Source: Tenacibaculum ovolyticum DSM 18103 (GTDB lineage Bacteria; Bacteroidota; Bacteroidia; Flavobacteriales; Flavobacteriaceae). Taken from it: a DNA stretch of 64,000 nucleotides. Below, piece by piece: positions 62,237 to 64,000 of the stretch; within the stretch, counting starts at the first letter, position 1; each line of letters begins with the position of its first letter. The notes beneath the pieces are model-generated. The model was not told the DNA's origin and ran no database searches. It was given only the letters and a program-made list of their open reading frames with translations. The position numbers and the translations under genes were made by a program. The DNA lies in the NCBI RefSeq assembly GCF_000430545.1, contig NZ_AUMF01000022.1, forward strand, positions 1 to 64,000, in the 5' to 3' direction.

Positions 62237-62914
62237 TTACTTTAGATATTCTTTTTTCAACATTGTAATATCATCAATAATCTTTTGCATATTCTCCTTT
62301 TTTGTTCCGTCATAAGAACCTCTAATTTGTCCTTTTTTATCAATTAAAACAAAATTTTCAGTATGAACCCAATCATTATCTCCTCCATCACCTTCATCTA
62401 AAACAGCAAAATAATGTTTACGAGCTAAATTATAAATGTGCTTTTTATCTCCTGTAGTAACATTCCATTTACCATCTATTACTCCCTTAGAATCTGCATA
62501 TTTTCTTAATTGAGGTACACTATCCATAACAGGTGTTACAGAATGTGATAAAAACATAATATCGTCATCTTCTTTATAATGCTCTTGCAGTTCGTTCATA
62601 TTATACGCCATTACAATACAAATTGTTTGACAACGTGTAAAAAAGAAATCAGCTATATAAATTTTATCTTTATAATCAGCATTCGTAATCGTTTCTCCAT
62701 TCTGATTAATTAATTTAAAATCTCCTATTTTATGATTTCTAGACTTTGCTCGTACTGATATATCTACCAATCGAGGATTTATATCTGCTGGATTATAAAT
62801 TGGTAATTTTTCTTCAACTTTTACTAAATGATAAAAAACAGGAATCCCTACAGCACAAAATACAATTAGAAAAAGTAGTGTACTTTTCGATTTCTTAAAA
62901 AACTGTATGTCCAT
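62237..62914 (-). CDS. SCO family protein (second)
   Basis: 225 residues, one N-terminal anchor (about 11-31). The copper motif is C-Q-T-I-C in 'FFFTRCQTICIVMAYNMNEL', and the distal His lies in 'NDWVHTENFVLIDKKGQIRGSYDG'. Full SCO set, unlike the cysteine-less one at 6845. It is about 56 kb from the oxidase genes and stands alone; may serve another oxidase or nitrous oxide/copper protein. Confidence 0.92.
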   Translation of the reverse strand: MDIQFFKKSKSTLLFLIVFCAVGIPVFYHLVKVEEKLPIYNPADINPRLVDISVRAKSRNHKIGDFKLINQNGETITNADYKDKIYIADFFFTRCQTICIVMAYNMNELQEHYKEDDDIMFLSHSVTPVMDSVPQLRKYADSKGVIDGKWNVTTGDKKHIYNLARKHYFAVLDEGDGGDNDWVHTENFVLIDKKGQIRGSYDGTKKENMQKIIDDITMLKKEYLK

Positions 62915-63032
62915 TTTTATTTTTTTTGTAAAAGTACGACTAAAAACAAGTTTAAATTAAACTAAAATTAAAAATTTTGTTAAACCAAACCGCATATATG
63001 CTGTAAACTTTTTACAGCTCTACTGAAAAACG

Positions 63033-63040
63033 TACATTTG
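63033..63040 (+). promoter_or_regulatory. Candidate -7 box for rseP
   Basis: TACATTTG matches TAnnTTTG, 29 bp before the ATG at 63070; no -33 TTTG seen. Confidence 0.4.
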
Positions 63041-63069
63041 TTCGATTTTAAATTTAGATACAAATCTCT

Positions 63070-64000
63070 ATGGAAATTTTAATAAAAGCATCACAATTTA
63101 TTTTAAGCTTATCGCTTTTAATTGTTTTACACGAATTAGGTCATTTTATTCCTGCAAAAATTTTTAAAACTAAGGTAGAAAAGTTCTATTTATTCTTTGA
63201 TTATAAGTTTTCTATATTTAAAAAGAAAATAGGTGATACTGTTTATGGTATTGGTTGGATTCCGTTAGGAGGATATGTAAAAATATCAGGAATGATTGAT
63301 GAGAGTATGGATACCGAACAAATGAACAAGCCTGCACAACCATGGGAATTTCGCTCTAAACCTGCATGGCAACGTTTAATAATTATGCTAGGTGGTGTAA
63401 CTGTAAACTTTATATTAGGTATCGTTATTTACATTTGTTTGATGTATGCTTATGGTGAAAAATTTTTACCGAATGAAAACTTAAAAGATGGAGTTTGGGT
63501 TCAAGATCAATTAGGGAAAGATTTGGGCTTACAAACCGGAGACAAAATACTTTCTGTTGACGGGCAAACTGTTCGAAAATTTAGAGAACTTCCGTTAGAG
63601 TTTATTAATGGTAGTAATTATTCTATAGAAAGAAATGGAACTGTTATCGAAAAAGAAATCCCTACCGATTTTATTTCAAAACTAGTTGATAGAGATAAAA
63701 AATCTGGAAGTTTTATTACTCCAAGATACCCTTTTGTAATAGCTCAAGTATCTGAAGACTCACCTAATCTTAAAAGCAATTTACAACCTAAAGATATAGT
63801 TACCTCAATCAATGGTGTTTCTATTACTTATTTCGATGAGGCTCAAATTGAACTAAACAAAAATAAAGGACAAGAAATTAATATTACTATTAAAAGAGGT
63901 ACTGAGAATTTAACAGTTCCTGTTAAAATTTCAGACGAAGGTAAATTAGGTGTTGCTTTAGGGCAGTTATCTTTAAAAGATTTAGAAAAATTAGGTTATT
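63070..64000 (+). CDS. rseP: RIP metalloprotease RseP (3' end outside window)
   Basis: 310 residues are visible and the frame is open to the window end. H-E-L-G-H near residues 21-25 in 'LIVLHELGHFIPAKIF', 'GWIPLGGYVKISGM', 'WQRLIIMLGGVTVNFILG' and two PDZ regions ('GLQTGDKILSVDG' and 'NLQPKDIVTSINGVS') define RseP, the site-2 protease that releases sigma factors from anti-sigma proteins in the membrane. The C-terminal LDG-type motif lies beyond the edge. Confidence 0.94.
   Translation, partial: MEILIKASQFILSLSLLIVLHELGHFIPAKIFKTKVEKFYLFFDYKFSIFKKKIGDTVYGIGWIPLGGYVKISGMIDESMDTEQMNKPAQPWEFRSKPAWQRLIIMLGGVTVNFILGIVIYICLMYAYGEKFLPNENLKDGVWVQDQLGKDLGLQTGDKILSVDGQTVRKFRELPLEFINGSNYSIERNGTVIEKEIPTDFISKLVDRDKKSGSFITPRYPFVIAQVSEDSPNLKSNLQPKDIVTSINGVSITYFDEAQIELNKNKGQEINITIKRGTENLTVPVKISDEGKLGVALGQLSLKDLEKLGY

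Overview
The window is a low-G+C, gene-dense stretch of chromosome from a member of the Bacteroidota, most likely a marine flavobacterium (family Flavobacteriaceae; Tenacibaculum- or Polaribacter-like, inferred from protein style rather than a search). Support comes from Bacteroidota-type promoters (TTTG plus TAnnTTTG), families largely restricted to this phylum (DUF4270, DUF6169, short GT5-like 'glycogen synthase'), a flavobacterial cytochrome oxidase gene order, and near absence of Shine-Dalgarno sequences.

Layout. 1-1735: tail of an accessory region: the 3' end of a large protein with T6SS/LysM-type beta domains, a small M15-like peptidase with an altered metal ligand, and a lipoprotein/SH3 gene broken by several frameshifts. 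1983-5285: DUF1304 protein, MscS channel, tsaB, TolC-type porin. 5483-10526 (minus): cytochrome c oxidase subunits III, III and IV with heme O synthase cyoE, then assembly factors (SCO, a cysteine-less SCO-like protein, DUF420). 10649-11007: tRNA-Gly(GCC) and two identical tRNA-Leu(UAA). 11250-17307: a gene set matching arsenosugar biosynthesis (peroxidase-like CMD protein, radical SAM ArsS, unknown protein, rhodanese, TIGR04282 glycosyltransferase, purine nucleoside phosphorylase, DoxX protein, ArsM methyltransferase). 17644-18241: a 41-residue protein followed by a DUF6169 protein. 18473-27829: FAD monooxygenase with DnaJ-like Cys motifs, class A PBP, a Crp/Fnr regulator with a CRP-like palindrome and a DoxX gene, a LytS/LytTR pair, radA. 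28057-34628: flippase-like protein, panD-panC, divergent GT5-like protein, DUF4270 lipoprotein, glmS. 34693-49525: nuclease/phosphatase, gdhA, pheS, an SDR reductase, AGCS symporter, M50-like protease, HopJ protein, aspS, RDD protein, DUF2339-DUF3999 pair. 49595-58419: CLC transporter with CBS domains, GDPD lipoprotein, BI-1 protein, then a compact minus-strand cluster of speD, K+-type ion channel, DUF4178 protein, lipoprotein and membrane-anchored spermidine synthase, preceded by sufS. 58513-64000: serine hydrolase, SdpI protein, a 610-residue protein with nitronate-monooxygenase-like FMN-barrel motifs, a second SCO protein, and the 5' part of rseP cut by the window edge.

How genes work together. 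ArsM and ArsS should methylate arsenite and add a deoxyadenosyl group; the phosphorylase has Asp where 6-oxopurine enzymes have Asn, fitting removal of adenine from that product before the glycosyltransferase acts. The speD to spermidine synthase cluster joins polyamine synthesis to an ion channel and a lipoprotein in the envelope. The oxidase region supplies late subunits, heme O and copper-delivery factors; subunits I and II must lie outside the window.

The most interesting items are the nitronate-monooxygenase-like protein, the 41-aa/DUF6169 pair, the polyamine-channel cluster, the arsenosugar cluster, a three-armed pairing around the tRNA genes, the CLC protein lacking its gating glutamate, and the GT5-like protein lacking its sugar-nucleotide motif. 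I saw no CRISPR array, insertion sequence, rRNA operon or replication origin. All calls were made by reading; no database search was run.
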